Part shown: positions 9,595 through 17,849 of the stretch, piece by piece
Position numbering within the stretch: position 1 is the first letter of the stretch
Layout of the letters: every line of letters begins with the position of its first letter
Assembly: GCA_934555855.1 (NCBI GenBank)
Contig: CAKTFL010000001.1
Coordinates: forward strand, 17,072-81,071
Reading direction: 5' to 3'
Origin: an uncultured Sphingomonas sp.
GTDB lineage: Bacteria; Pseudomonadota; Alphaproteobacteria; Sphingomonadales; Sphingomonadaceae
Length of the DNA: 64,000 nucleotides
Notes under the pieces: model-generated
Database searches by the model: none
What the model was told of the DNA's origin: nothing
The model's input: only the letters and a program-made list of their open reading frames with translations
Program-made: the position numbers and the translations under genes

Positions 9595-10611
9595 TCAAAA
9601 ACCACCCAACAGCACCTTGCCAAGCAGATAAAGGCGTCGACGAGGTTTCGGCAAAGCCTGACCAATAGCCCGTTCGACATCGCAAGCATCGACATCCGTA
9701 TGCCAGTATCGGTTCCAGGCTGCGATCTCGCATGCCGCGGACAAGCCGGACAGTCGCGCCCACCACCTCGGAACATCCCGTCCTGCCATTTGCTGCTGTA
9801 GATTCCAGCCGGCGACTACGAAGCCGCGGATCACGTCCGGTCCCATCGTCTCGTTCACTGCCATCCGGAATGAGGCCAGCACCTGCTTGTGCTGCGCCAA
9901 ACGGAAACGGGCCGCAAAACGGGCAAAGAAGAAATGGTCCCCTGAAGGATAATCTTCTTGCCGATAGCCACCGGCGTCGATCGCAGCGCTCTTGCGGCAG
10001 ATGAAGCCGGTCGGGTTTCCGAGTGTGCTGGCCCAGAACAGCTTGCGTGCATCCACAATCCGATAATCGGAGAAACCGAAATTTGTCATGTCCCTTGCCA
10101 ATCGCAACGCTTTTTGTGCCGCGCCGGGAGGGGGGGGCTTGCCCTGCGCGCGCTGGTCAAGGTTCCGCTTGCGGCAGGCGATGCCGTCGATCTTGGGGCG
10201 CCACGCGATAGTGGACATCAGGACATCAGCGAAATCGGGATCGAGCAGATCGTCGTCGTGCAGCATCGAATGCCACTCTCCGCGGCCCAGTTCGATGCAC
10301 CGGTTCCAGTTGCCGAACATGCCGAGATTTTCGGCGTTGATGTAATAGCGGAATGCGATGTCCCGAATGGCGGGCATGCGCTCCAGCAGTCGTTCCGCGT
10401 TGGTTGACTGGGGGTCGTTGTCCACCACGACAATTTCGACGGGCCCGCTGGAGCAGCGCTGCACAATGGCGCTGGCGACCGCTTCGCACAGGAGGTCGAA
10501 GCGCCGGAAGGTCGGGATCACGATTGACAGGACAGGGAGCTCCGCTCCGCCTGTTTCAAACGCCAGACGGCTTGGTGCATGCGCCCATGTGGCAAACGGA
10601 TCAGTAGCCAC
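9595..10611 (-). CDS. Family 2 glycosyltransferase, tandem copy 3
   Basis: 338 residues beginning DPFATWAHAPSRLAFE, which is shared with its neighbours. GT-A motifs are LSIVIPTFRRFDLLCEAVASA, EIVVVDNDPQSTNAERLL, NLGMFGNWNRCIELG, MLHDDDLLDPDF and LFWASTLGNPTGFICRKS. The start overlaps the end of the next gene upstream by 11 bases, so translation is probably coupled. It is one of four adjacent paralogues that are likely to build successive linkages of the Wzx/Wzy repeat unit. Confidence 0.92.
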   Translation of the reverse strand: MATDPFATWAHAPSRLAFETGGAELPVLSIVIPTFRRFDLLCEAVASAIVQRCSSGPVEIVVVDNDPQSTNAERLLERMPAIRDIAFRYYINAENLGMFGNWNRCIELGRGEWHSMLHDDDLLDPDFADVLMSTIAWRPKIDGIACRKRNLDQRAQGKPPPPGAAQKALRLARDMTNFGFSDYRIVDARKLFWASTLGNPTGFICRKSAAIDAGGYRQEDYPSGDHFFFARFAARFRLAQHKQVLASFRMAVNETMGPDVIRGFVVAGWNLQQQMAGRDVPRWWARLSGLSAACEIAAWNRYWHTDVDACDVERAIGQALPKPRRRLYLLGKVLLGGF

Positions 10612-11632
10612 GCAGAATCGCCCGCAGGAACGTCATCACGCGACGGTGGTCACGCGGCAAGGACAGGCAGAGTTCGCGGCTGACATCCTCTCGGCTCACG
10701 CGCTGGTTCAAGCCGTCAGTGGCATCAACGCGGTAGATTTCGATCAGGTAAGGCGACATTTTTGCCCACCATCGCGGCAGAACCGTTCCGGCGAGCATCA
10801 GGTGCATACGGCGCCCGTTCTGGAAAAATCCCTTCCAGATCCCGGGCTTCATCGACTCGTTCACCGCAATCCTGATACTCGCCAGGACGGCACGGTGCTG
10901 GGCGAAGTGCAGCCGCAATGCGAGCCTGACCTGAAGGTACCAGTCCGCAGTCGGATACTCTTCCGGCTGATATCCGCCGAGCTGCAGCAGATCGCCCTTG
11001 CGGGCAATCATCCCCACCGTGTTGCCGAGCGTGCCGCCCCAGAACAAGAGCCGCGGATGAATCTGGCGCGCGGACCTGCCCCAGAACCGCGCCTCCAGCC
11101 ATGCCTGCTGCAGCAACCGGTGCAATGTGCCGGCCGGAGCCGTGGGCCTGCCCGGGCGCTCGTCCAGCGTGCGTTTCCGGCAGATCAGCGCATCGATGTC
11201 CGGCTTGCGATCGAGCACCCGAAACATGCTGCTGACGAAATTGTTGTCAAGAAGGTCATCGTCGTTGAGCAACGTATGCCATTCGGCTTGCCCCAGTTCG
11301 ATGCAGCGGTTCCAGTTGCCGAACATCCCGATATTCTGCGCGTTGACATAATATCGAAAGTCGATGCTGGCAATTTCCGGGATGGCGTCCAGCAGGTGTT
11401 CGGCATTGTCGCTGTCCGGATCGTTGTCGACCACGATGACCTCGAACGGGCGCTTGAAATCCTGGACCATCGCGCTGCGGACCGCTTCGCAAAGCAGGTC
11501 GAAACGACGAAAGGCCGGAATAGCGATCGTGAGCACGGGCTCGCCATGTGTGGCCCTCGGACTATGATATGCCAGCCGGGACGGCACATGTTTCCATTCT
11601 TCGAAGGCATCGGCTGGAGCGAGGAAAGTCAT
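10601..11632 (-). CDS. Family 2 glycosyltransferase, tandem copy 4
   Basis: 343 residues from the ATG whose ATGA overlaps the flippase stop (11629-11632); an in-frame start 11 codons upstream lies inside the flippase gene. Motifs: LTIAIPAFRRFDLLCEAVRSA, EVIVVDNDPDSDNAEHLL, NIGMFGNWNRCIELG, LLNDDDLLDNNF and LLFWGGTLGNTVGMIARKG. First of the tandem GT2 array in transcription order. Donor and acceptor are unknown; some copies could use GDP-fucose or the CDP-deoxysugar made by the same operon. Confidence 0.92.
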   Translation of the reverse strand: MTFLAPADAFEEWKHVPSRLAYHSPRATHGEPVLTIAIPAFRRFDLLCEAVRSAMVQDFKRPFEVIVVDNDPDSDNAEHLLDAIPEIASIDFRYYVNAQNIGMFGNWNRCIELGQAEWHTLLNDDDLLDNNFVSSMFRVLDRKPDIDALICRKRTLDERPGRPTAPAGTLHRLLQQAWLEARFWGRSARQIHPRLLFWGGTLGNTVGMIARKGDLLQLGGYQPEEYPTADWYLQVRLALRLHFAQHRAVLASIRIAVNESMKPGIWKGFFQNGRRMHLMLAGTVLPRWWAKMSPYLIEIYRVDATDGLNQRVSREDVSRELCLSLPRDHRRVMTFLRAILRGY

Positions 11633-12996
11633 CGATGCGTTTCCCTGTAGACCATCAATGGCCATCGCCAGTTGTTATAGGCCAGCTGGACTAGGCCCTG
11701 GCAGGCGATCACACCTGCGATGCCGGCTCCGAGCGATGCGGCGACCGCCGAGGTCGTTACGACCCCTATCCCGGACACGATAGATGGCAGCATGAAGGGC
11801 ACTCGATTGCCAGAAGCAATCACGGCCGCGCTGATCGTGTGCAGGCCTTCAAGCATAAGAACAAAGGAAAACAGGACCAAAGCGCCTGCTGGCAGCAATT
11901 GGACGCGGCTTCCAATGGCGTCGAGAAGCGGGCGACCAGCCACGATCAGCAACAATGTTCCGCAGACAAAGACCAGCAAGAAGAAGGTGCTCATCCCCAA
12001 GGTCATGCGCCAGATCCGCGTCTGGTCTCCTGCCACATAGGCCTTGACGACCTGTGGCAGCGCAAAGCTCAGTGGTAGCTGTCCCACTGCCAGCAGGGCG
12101 GACAGAAGTTGCAGCGTGATGCCGTAGCTCGCGGCGGCCGACAGCCCGACAAAGCTGGCCACCACAAACAGGTTGGCACGCAGGATCAGGAAGCCGGCGA
12201 CCGCAGCTACGCCCAGACGGCCGGCATTGGGCCACAAGAGCCGGAGCATATCGCGCGTCTTGTTGCGGTCCGGCGTGGCGCCGTCTTTCAGAAGCGGCCG
12301 CAGGAAGGTGATCCCGGTCAGGCGTCCGGCCAGGATCGCCACAAGCTGAGCCGCAGCGAGCCCGACAATGCCGCCACCCAGCAGCAGCACCACGGCTCCT
12401 GCGGCGCTGAACCCGAGACGCACGATTATAAGCAAGATGAAATTCTGCTCGGTCCGGCCGGTGCCGATCAGCGCTGCCGATATCCAGTTGAAATAGATAT
12501 CGAGTCCTATGCTCGCCACGAACAGGACCCAGGCCGCGGAGGTCGGAGCCATGGCAAGCCCATCGCGCGCCGCCATATGGGCCACATACGCCCAGCCGGC
12601 CGTCAATAGCAGTAGCACTGCGAGTGTACTTGCGGCCGCGTAAAGACGCCTTGCAGACGCAACAAGGTCTGCGAAAAGCTGCTGGTTCGGTTCGCGCCCT
12701 TCGCACGGCTCCGCTTCCACCCCGTGCTTCTGGAGGTTGCTTGCCCCCGCCCAGGCCAGTGCGAAGCTGCGGGAGAAGGTGCCCTGAAAGCCGAAATCGA
12801 TCATGAGGGCCAACCCCTGCACCGTCAGGAACAGGTACCACATGCCGACGCTGCTGCTGCTAAGGTGCGAGGTGATCAGCGGCAGGAGCAGGATGCCAGC
12901 GGAATATTGCAGCGCTTGCGCCAGCAGTCCCGTGGCCAGCACACGCATCCTTGCGGCGCCGGGAAGGCGCCTCAGGCGCGCGGAAGGGGATGTCAC
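11629..12996 (-). CDS. Wzx-like polysaccharide flippase (MOP superfamily)
   Basis: About 455 residues. The start is taken as GTG 12996: it overlaps the previous stop as GTGA and has GAGGG eight bases upstream, whereas the longer ORF start at 13062 lies inside the FAD gene. About twelve hydrophobic helices are visible, beginning LLAQALQYSAGILLLPLITSHL, with the long loop after helix 3 and repeating six-helix pattern of Wzx/MATE-like exporters. It should flip undecaprenyl-linked repeat units to the periplasm for the Wzy-like protein. A hydrophilic insert at about residues 85-115 is less usual. Confidence 0.87.
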   Translation of the reverse strand: MTSPSARLRRLPGAARMRVLATGLLAQALQYSAGILLLPLITSHLSSSSVGMWYLFLTVQGLALMIDFGFQGTFSRSFALAWAGASNLQKHGVEAEPCEGREPNQQLFADLVASARRLYAAASTLAVLLLLTAGWAYVAHMAARDGLAMAPTSAAWVLFVASIGLDIYFNWISAALIGTGRTEQNFILLIIVRLGFSAAGAVVLLLGGGIVGLAAAQLVAILAGRLTGITFLRPLLKDGATPDRNKTRDMLRLLWPNAGRLGVAAVAGFLILRANLFVVASFVGLSAAASYGITLQLLSALLAVGQLPLSFALPQVVKAYVAGDQTRIWRMTLGMSTFFLLVFVCGTLLLIVAGRPLLDAIGSRVQLLPAGALVLFSFVLMLEGLHTISAAVIASGNRVPFMLPSIVSGIGVVTTSAVAASLGAGIAGVIACQGLVQLAYNNWRWPLMVYRETHR

Positions 12997-14276
12997 CCGA
13001 ACAACCCTCGCGCTACGGCCATGCCGCTCAGCATGGATTGGTTGCTCCACAGATAATCCCATTCGCCGAAGCGACCTGCGGAGCCGATACCCTGTTCGCG
13101 AACCCAGCGGAGCACAAGATCGCGCCGTTTCTCCATGCCGAGGTCGAATACGACATTGCCATAGGGCAAGCGGCGATGGTCAAGAACGACAATGTCCTCT
13201 GGCTTGGCAAGGCCCATATTCTCGAGAGCCTTGACCGTATTCGCCTTCATCTCTTCACCCGTCATCGTTTGGGGCCGGCGAGGAGAGGAATAGATCTCGA
13301 ACTGAAGCGAGCTGCACCCTTCGGGTACGTTGTCCGGGGACTTCCAATCGGGCGAATAGGCGCGTGCGGCCGCAATGTCTGTGTCGTAGATGTAGAACCA
13401 CAAGGCCGGGGAAACACGGGGGCGGTTGAAGCCGACCGAGATGAGATCAACCGACGTTGCGAACAGCGTTGCAGCCGCGTCAAGTACGTCGTCGGGCACA
13501 TCGGCCACCATTTCAATCAGTCTGGGTAGCGGCAGGGTGGAGATCAGTTGCTCATACTGCACGGCCGACCCGTCGGCAAAGGTGACCATTCGTTCCGCAA
13601 GATCGATCGCGCTTGCCGCCTTGCCGTAGCGAATATCCGCGTCGTTGATCAGAGGGTCGATGAAGGCGCGATATCCTCCCTGCTTGGGATAGCGCATTTC
13701 CTTTACGTAATAGCGGTTCGGCACGTCATCGCTGAGTGCGCCCTCCAGCACTTCCCGCATGTCCGCTTTGCGCATCCGCTGCCCGATCCAGGCCGTGCCC
13801 AGCTCGCGCGCAGGCAGCGCCCAGTATTTCTCAGTATAGACCAGCGGCCAACGCGAGGCGATCGGCCCGCCATATTGCTGGACCAGCCAATCCTCGTAAT
13901 TGCGAATCTCGCCCGCCGGTGCTTCTGCAAGGCCTGCGATAAGGTCGACCTTGTCGGCCGCGGGCAGCGGACTCATGTTGGTCTGCACCGGATGCTTCAG
14001 CCAGTAACCGGCGTCCCAGCACAGCGATTCCGGATTATGAGTATGGTAGGGTGCGCGATCGAACACTTCGCGCACCTCCGGTTCGGTTGCGAAGGACAGG
14101 TGAACGGCACTATCGAAACGGAAGCCGTCGATCCTGAAATTGTCGAGCAGGCCACCAGCGCTGGTGCGCGCCTCGAAAATGGTTGCGGAGGCACCGCTCA
14201 GCCGCGCCTGATGCGCCGCGCCGAGGCCGGCGACGCCCGCCCCCAGAATGACGTTGGTGATGCGCTCGGTGCTCAC
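12993..14276 (-). CDS. FAD-dependent oxidoreductase (amine-oxidase / UDP-galactopyranose-mutase-like)
   Basis: 427 residues, GTG start overlapping the previous stop as GTGA. The N-terminal dinucleotide-binding fold is clear: VILGAGVAGLGAAHQARLSG, then FEARTSAGGLLDNF and the substrate-side DSAVHLSF. Proteins of this family in polysaccharide loci are often annotated protoporphyrinogen-oxidase-like or UDP-galactopyranose mutase-like. The closest typical role is redox-neutral or redox modification of a nucleotide sugar or lipid-linked sugar. I do not see the full Glf signature, so I do not call it a mutase. Strict coupling with the RmlD-like and flippase genes ties it to the repeat-unit pathway. 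Confidence 0.75.
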   Translation of the reverse strand: MSTERITNVILGAGVAGLGAAHQARLSGASATIFEARTSAGGLLDNFRIDGFRFDSAVHLSFATEPEVREVFDRAPYHTHNPESLCWDAGYWLKHPVQTNMSPLPAADKVDLIAGLAEAPAGEIRNYEDWLVQQYGGPIASRWPLVYTEKYWALPARELGTAWIGQRMRKADMREVLEGALSDDVPNRYYVKEMRYPKQGGYRAFIDPLINDADIRYGKAASAIDLAERMVTFADGSAVQYEQLISTLPLPRLIEMVADVPDDVLDAAATLFATSVDLISVGFNRPRVSPALWFYIYDTDIAAARAYSPDWKSPDNVPEGCSSLQFEIYSSPRRPQTMTGEEMKANTVKALENMGLAKPEDIVVLDHRRLPYGNVVFDLGMEKRRDLVLRWVREQGIGSAGRFGEWDYLWSNQSMLSGMAVARGLFG

Positions 14277-15151
14277 GTGCGTCCCTTCAATGTGCTCCAG
14301 GCAGGCGAACGCCGTAGCCCGGCGACATAGGCATCCACCGCGTCGGCCCAGTCGGGCATGATGTCGAGCCCCAGCAGCCCGAGCCGGAAGTTGATCGCAA
14401 CTTCATTCGGTGACACGGGGGCGGGCCGCTGGAAGGGAGCGGTGCTGGGGTCCACAGCACACGGCAGGCCTGCGGCTTCGACGATGCGGCTCACATAGTC
14501 GTACCGGCTTGCGCTGCCTTGTGAAACGGCGTTGACTGTACCGCGATAGCCGGCGCGGACGATGTGAAGTACCTGGCGCGCCAAGTCGTCGACCAATGTC
14601 GGGTTGCCGCGCTGGGTCGCGTCGCTGGTCATGCGGTGGCTTGAGACCGCCTCGACCATCCGCTTCCACACAAAATTCTTGGGCGAATCCGGAGCTCCGC
14701 CGAACAGCCAGCCGGTTCGCACGACAAGATGCTCGGCCCCCGACTCTCGAAGCGCTACCTCGCCTGCCAGCTTGGAGCGGTGATGAATGGTGGTCGGTTG
14801 CAGTGCATCCTCTTCCCCATAAGCCCCATCCTTCCACGCGCCGTAGCAACCGGTGCTGGATATGTGGACGACGGGCACTCCGGCGCGACGACAGGCAGTA
14901 CCGATCAGGCCGGGAAGCAGGCCGTTGATCGTGAAGGCAGGGCCAGGATCGGCCTCTGCCGCGTCGACGTTTGTATGCGCCGCGCAGTTGACGACCAACC
15001 CCGCGCCTGCGCTGGCGATGAAGCGGTACAAGGCGGCAATGTCAGCAACATCAAGGTCCGTCCGAGAGGCGGTCAGGGCATCGCTGCCGAGCAGGCGAAC
15101 AAATGCCTGGCCGAGCATTCCGCCCGCGCCAAGAACAAGCGTATTAGCCAT
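14273..15151 (-). CDS. RmlD-like NDP-4-keto-sugar reductase with altered catalytic Tyr
   Basis: 292 residues of the RmlD substrate-binding family (extended SDR). The cofactor loop is LVLGAGGMLGQAF, followed by NCAAHTNVDAAE and the RTGWLFG block typical of dTDP-4-dehydrorhamnose reductases. In the catalytic YxxxK element the sequence reads HHRSKLAGE, so Lys127 is kept but the Tyr position (123) is His (codon cat), and STGCYG replaces the usual STDYVFDG. It may still reduce a 4-keto sugar with changed chemistry, or act as an epimerase or scaffold. Next to rfbF, rfbG and an RmlC-like gene, the likely substrate is a CDP-4-keto-6-deoxyhexose. Confidence 0.78.
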   Translation of the reverse strand: MANTLVLGAGGMLGQAFVRLLGSDALTASRTDLDVADIAALYRFIASAGAGLVVNCAAHTNVDAAEADPGPAFTINGLLPGLIGTACRRAGVPVVHISSTGCYGAWKDGAYGEEDALQPTTIHHRSKLAGEVALRESGAEHLVVRTGWLFGGAPDSPKNFVWKRMVEAVSSHRMTSDATQRGNPTLVDDLARQVLHIVRAGYRGTVNAVSQGSASRYDYVSRIVEAAGLPCAVDPSTAPFQRPAPVSPNEVAINFRLGLLGLDIMPDWADAVDAYVAGLRRSPAWSTLKGRT

Positions 15152-15154
15152 AGC

Positions 15155-15586
15155 TTAACGCTCCCAATTCCAAGGAATATTCTCGAGCGGACTATTATCG
15201 GCTTCCTCACGCCGATGCTCAATGCTGGCAAAGTTGAGGACGAGGTTCAGTCCTTCGCCCCGCCCGGCAAACGCCATCCACAGCCCGGGCGGCACGGTCA
15301 GCCGCTGATAACTTTCGTCGGATACGGGTGACAAGGTAATACTGCGAAACGCTCCGTGCTTGCCCGGTTCACCATCGAAAAGGACAAACTCCACCGCGCC
15401 GGAGGGTACGACCAAATTCATGGTCATCTCGCGGTGGCACTTCCAGCCTTTCACCGCACCGGTGTCGACGGTGGTGAAGTAAGCCTCGCCAAAGCCGGCA
15501 TATCCCTGTGCACTCGCCTTGATTGCATGGAATACATCGCCCCGAGGAACCGGTATACGACGAAGTGGCGTGAGCAGGATGTCCAT
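15155..15586 (-). CDS. RmlC-like cupin, putative NDP-4-keto-sugar 3,5-epimerase
   Basis: 143 residues, shorter than classic RmlC (about 180). The cupin core is visible in GAVKGWKCHREMTMNLVVPSG and VEFVLFDGEPG, where the His after KGW lies at the position of the catalytic His in RGLHYQ of RmlC, and PPGLWMAFAG resembles the P-G-x-x-H-G-F turn but lacks its His. It lies between rfbG (21 bases) and the RmlD-like gene (3 bases). A role in epimerising the CDP-4-keto-6-deoxyglucose made by RfbG is an inference from context. Confidence 0.72.
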   Translation of the reverse strand: MDILLTPLRRIPVPRGDVFHAIKASAQGYAGFGEAYFTTVDTGAVKGWKCHREMTMNLVVPSGAVEFVLFDGEPGKHGAFRSITLSPVSDESYQRLTVPPGLWMAFAGRGEGLNLVLNFASIEHRREEADNSPLENIPWNWER

Positions 15587-15607
15587 ACGGCCTCCCTTCC
15601 GAAGGGC

Positions 15608-16720
15608 TCAGCCTTGCGTCCAGATCCGCTGACGCTGGGCCGCTATCGTTTCATACGACCTGATCTGCTCGGCAGTCACTGCGAAGACGTCCTGTCGCTC
15701 GCGCAGCACGCGGCGATACCAGCCACCGGTCAGCTCCACGCATTCTTGATAATTGAGGGTCGGCTGCCACTTGAGGTCGAACAGCGCCTTGTCGCAGCTT
15801 AGCTTCAGCAGCCCCGCCTCGTGGAACGGAATATCGGCGGTAATCTCATAACCTTTGTTGTCGCCCTGCCCGCCGCTCCATTCGGTAGCCAGATCGCCGA
15901 TCAACTCGACCACCGTTCGGTTCTGCTCGGCCATGGGACCGAAATTGTAGCTCTCGCCGTGCAGGTCGTTGGACGCGATCATGCGTGCCCCGAGCGTCAA
16001 ATAGCCGCTCAGCGGTTCCAGCACATGCTGCCAGGGACGGGTCGCGCGCGGGCTGCGAATCTCAACAGGATTACCGGCCTGCCAAGCCTTGATGCAATCC
16101 ACGACAATGCGGTCGGCTGCCCAGTCACCACCACCGATGACGTTCCCCGCGCGCGTGGTCGCCAGCCGTACCGGGCCTTCATTCGAAGCAAAGAACGAGT
16201 GGTGATAGGCGTGAAAGATCAGCTCGGCCGCACCCTTGGAGGCGCTATAGACGTCCTTTCCGCCCAAACGGTCGGTTTCACGATAGCCATAAACCCATTC
16301 GACATTCTCATAGCATTTGTCGCTAGTGATGATCACGCCGACACAGGGCCAGTCCACCGAGCGCAGGGCCTCCAGCACCGTGCCGGTTCCCATCACGTTG
16401 GTCGAAATGGTGTCGAGTGGATCCCGGTATGATGTCGACACGATCGCCTGCGCGGCGAGGTGGAAGACCACGTCCGGGCGGAAGCTTTGCAGGACTTCCG
16501 AGAAGCGTTGAAGGTTTCGCACATCGCCGACCTCGTGCAGGATGCGGCCCGACAGCCCGGCCAGCTCAAACAAAGACGGCTGCGTTGGCACGCCATTGGA
16601 GTAGCCGCACACTTCGGCGCCAAGGTCGAGCAGCCAATTGACCATCCAGCTTCCCTTGAAACCCGTATGCCCCGTCACGAGCACGCGGCGGTTGGCATAC
16701 ATTCCGGCGAACAGGTCCAT
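15608..16720 (-). CDS. rfbG: CDP-glucose 4,6-dehydratase
   Basis: A 370-residue extended SDR that turns CDP-glucose into CDP-4-keto-6-deoxyglucose. Evidence: VLVTGHTGFKGSWMVNWLLDLG (the GHTGFKG form is characteristic of RfbG), LAAQAIVSTSYRDP, NVEWVYGYRETDRLGGKD and the YSASKGAAE (YxxxK) catalytic pair, then GNVIGGGDWA. Length is normal. It follows rfbF by 112 bases. The pair commits glucose-1-phosphate to the CDP-linked deoxysugar branch. Confidence 0.95.
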   Translation of the reverse strand: MDLFAGMYANRRVLVTGHTGFKGSWMVNWLLDLGAEVCGYSNGVPTQPSLFELAGLSGRILHEVGDVRNLQRFSEVLQSFRPDVVFHLAAQAIVSTSYRDPLDTISTNVMGTGTVLEALRSVDWPCVGVIITSDKCYENVEWVYGYRETDRLGGKDVYSASKGAAELIFHAYHHSFFASNEGPVRLATTRAGNVIGGGDWAADRIVVDCIKAWQAGNPVEIRSPRATRPWQHVLEPLSGYLTLGARMIASNDLHGESYNFGPMAEQNRTVVELIGDLATEWSGGQGDNKGYEITADIPFHEAGLLKLSCDKALFDLKWQPTLNYQECVELTGGWYRRVLRERQDVFAVTAEQIRSYETIAAQRQRIWTQG

Positions 16721-16832
16721 GGGAAAAGCCTCGAATGAAGAATGGCCCGGCGTTATGATCCGGGGAGGGGCGGAAATCAGTTCGGTCCGGTCATGGACGT
16801 CTTACACAGGCGACCTGTGTCGGGCCGGCAGG

Positions 16833-17606
16833 TCAGCTCCAAGCCTTCCAGGGTGCCCTGCCACTTTCCCAAAGGCCGACCAAGTGCTGCTTGTCCCGTA
16901 GCGTGTCCATCGGCTGCCAGAAACCGCGGTGCTCATAGGCCATCAGCTCACCTTCATGGGCCAGGTTGCGTAGCGGCTCCTGCTCCCAGGTGGTGTCATC
17001 GCCTTCGATATAATCGATGACCTTGGGCGAGAGCACAAAAAAACCGCCATTGATCATTCCGCCGTCGCCCTGCGGCTTTTCAAGAAAGTGGGTGACTGAG
17101 CCGTTCTCGATCTGGAGCGCGCCGAAACGGCCCGGCGGATAGGTTGCCGTGAGCGTCGCGAGCTTGCCGTGCTGGCGGTGGAAGGCGATAGATGCGGCCA
17201 CATCAATATCGCCAACACCATCGCCGTAGGTGAAGAGGAACATCTCCTCGTCTTTCACATGATCGGCCACCCGACGCAGCCGGCCACCAGTCATGGAATT
17301 GTCGCCGGTATCAACCAGCGTTACCCTCCAGGGCTCAGCGCGATGACGATGGACCTGCATGCTGTTGTCGCCGAGGTCGAAAGTCACGTCTGCCATGTGT
17401 AAGAAATAGTTGGCGAAATATTCCTTGATCACATGGCCTTTATAGCCACAGCAGACCACAAAATCGTTGATTCCGTGGGCCGAGTAAATCTTCATGATGT
17501 GCCACAGGATCGGCCGCCCGCCAATCTCTATCATCGGCTTGGGCCGGACCGACGTTTCTTCGCTAAACCGGGTCCCGAGACCGCCTGCAAGGATGACAGC
17601 TTTCAT
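16833..17606 (-). CDS. rfbF: Glucose-1-phosphate cytidylyltransferase
   Basis: 257 residues, the usual RfbF length. It makes CDP-glucose from CTP and glucose-1-phosphate. The nucleotidyltransferase start [21 protein letters not shown] and [18 protein letters not shown] are diagnostic for RfbF rather than RmlA or GalU. Downstream are [11 protein letters not shown] (metal site) and [19 protein letters not shown]. It is the first gene of the tightly packed part of the minus-strand operon and is probably near a promoter, since 243 bases separate it from the acyltransferase. Confidence 0.95.
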   Translation of the reverse strand: MKAVILAGGLGTRFSEETSVRPKPMIEIGGRPILWHIMKIYSAHGINDFVVCCGYKGHVIKEYFANYFLHMADVTFDLGDNSMQVHRHRAEPWRVTLVDTGDNSMTGGRLRRVADHVKDEEMFLFTYGDGVGDIDVAASIAFHRQHGKLATLTATYPPGRFGALQIENGSVTHFLEKPQGDGGMINGGFFVLSPKVIDYIEGDDTTWEQEPLRNLAHEGELMAYEHRGFWQPMDTLRDKQHLVGLWESGRAPWKAWS

Positions 17607-17631
17607 GGAAACGGGCGCTTAAGAGCGAGCC

Positions 17632-17656
17632 AGCGGGCGGTCAAGCGAGGCCCGCT
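17632..17656. terminator. GC-rich inverted repeat between acyltransferase gene and rfbF
   Basis: A perfect 7-base stem (AGCGGGC / GCCCGCT) with an 11-base loop, followed on the plus strand by TTCTTGTT. The flanking genes are both on the minus strand, where the hairpin is not followed by a U-run. It could attenuate transcription from the acyltransferase into rfbF or form part of the rfbF leader. Function not established. Confidence 0.3.
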
Positions 17657-17849
17657 TTCTTGTTGCTGAACAAACGGTGCTGTACGCGGCGCGTGAGGGG
17701 GCTGCACTACCTCGCTTGTGCAGCCTTCCTGACTGGGATGCGTATGGGCCTCCTGGTCATGTGCCCTCGTTTATGGCCTGCGGTACGGTTGGGCCTGCGT
17801 TGCGCTACCGAACGTAAGGATGGGCAGTAGTTCAGGCCTATCAAGGCGG

